Origin: Candidatus Kapaibacterium sp.
GTDB lineage: Bacteria > Bacteroidota > Ignavibacteria > Kapaibacteriales > Kapaibacteriaceae
Length of the DNA: 33,711 nucleotides
NCBI GenBank assembly: GCA_025455735.1
Contig: JALOMA010000003.1
Span: forward strand, 1-33,711
Direction: 5' to 3'
This document shows positions 33,551-33,711 of this stretch, piece after piece; position 1 is the stretch's first letter; every line of letters starts with the position of its first letter. A program made the position numbers and the translations under genes. The notes under the pieces are model-generated. The model had not been told where the DNA came from and searched no databases. It saw only the letters and a list, made by a program, of their open reading frames with translations.

Positions 33551-33711
33551 ATGCTGCTACAATGTTCACTCTACGGTCTCATGGTCTTTATGGTAATTTT
33601 TGGCTGCATGGGATGCCGTCCTGCGGAGGTCGTTCGTAGGACGGCAGAATTTAGCTCTCTGTGCAATCTCCTCGAAAGTGACTCAATCGCCTTGACAATG
33701 GTTGAGAAAGC
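33551..33711 (+). CDS. start of a probable lipoprotein gene, cut by the window edge
   Basis: From the ATG at 33551 (alternatives at 33581 and 33590) the frame stays open to the last base. It encodes a hydrophobic stretch LMVFMVIFGCMGCRP followed by a charged helix-like region VVRRTAEFSSLC and SDSIALTMVEK. Either cysteine (IFGC or CMGC) would serve as a lipobox. It follows the small hypothetical gene by under 50 bases on the same strand, so the two may be one unit. There is no stop codon inside the window. No function can be assigned. Confidence 0.45.
   Translation, partial: MLLQCSLYGLMVFMVIFGCMGCRPAEVVRRTAEFSSLCNLLESDSIALTMVEK

Noticed and set aside
33454-33639. Plus-strand 61-residue open frame
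   Set aside because: It overlaps the end of the better-supported 33126-33503 frame and the lipoprotein-like frame, and shows no signal or domain.

Overview
The window is about 33.7 kb of dense bacterial chromosome with no tRNA, rRNA, CRISPR array, insertion sequence or prophage that I can recognise. By eye the G+C content is a little above 50%. Several traits point to the Bacteroidota/Chlorobiota/Ignavibacteriota superphylum: secreted proteins with C-terminal tails resembling type IX sorting domains, a large protein built of choice-of-anchor-D (ASH-like) repeats, a type III glutamine synthetase, a DUF5723-like outer-membrane barrel, few strong Shine-Dalgarno sites, and TAnnTTTG-like promoter elements close to start codons. 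Candidatus Kapabacteria is my best guess, but it is an inference from gene style and not from a marker phylogeny.

Left block (1-3.4 kb, minus strand): an integral-membrane HEFAH metalloprotease, a membrane protein with four CxxC pairs and TPR-like repeats, a 420-base gap holding one strong hairpin, and an exported class-A beta-lactamase-like serine hydrolase with an extra N-terminal domain.

Nitrogen block (3.4-14.9 kb, minus strand). In transcription order it runs: PilJ/NarX-type sensor kinase, NarL-type response regulator, type III glutamine synthetase, glutaminase, ammonium transporter, leucyl-tRNA synthetase, and a secreted beta-propeller protein. From glnN onward the genes overlap or are only 2-20 bases apart. 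The glutaminase is the most striking gene: it has the full layout of animal kidney-type glutaminase (degenerate EF-hand-like region, catalytic domain, C-terminal ankyrin repeats). Ammonium uptake, glutamine synthesis and glutamine hydrolysis are thus encoded side by side, with no PII gene beside amt.

Middle block (15-20.7 kb): an aldo/keto reductase, a convergent pair of a Gfo/Idh/MocA oxidoreductase and an outer-membrane barrel protein, a secreted M23 peptidase and a XerC/D-type tyrosine recombinase. Three convergent gene pairs in the window end 0, 10 and 3 bases apart.

Right block (20.7-33.7 kb): a plus-strand run of an aldehyde dehydrogenase and a RidA-family protein (together resembling the 2-aminomuconate steps of kynurenine breakdown), a 1584-residue glycine-rich/ASH-repeat secreted protein, and an outer-membrane protein with two OmpA-like domains, all overlapping or nearly so. 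Then come an unrecognised helical protein on the minus strand, a peptide-type substrate-binding lipoprotein, a small hypothetical gene and the start of a probable lipoprotein cut by the window edge.
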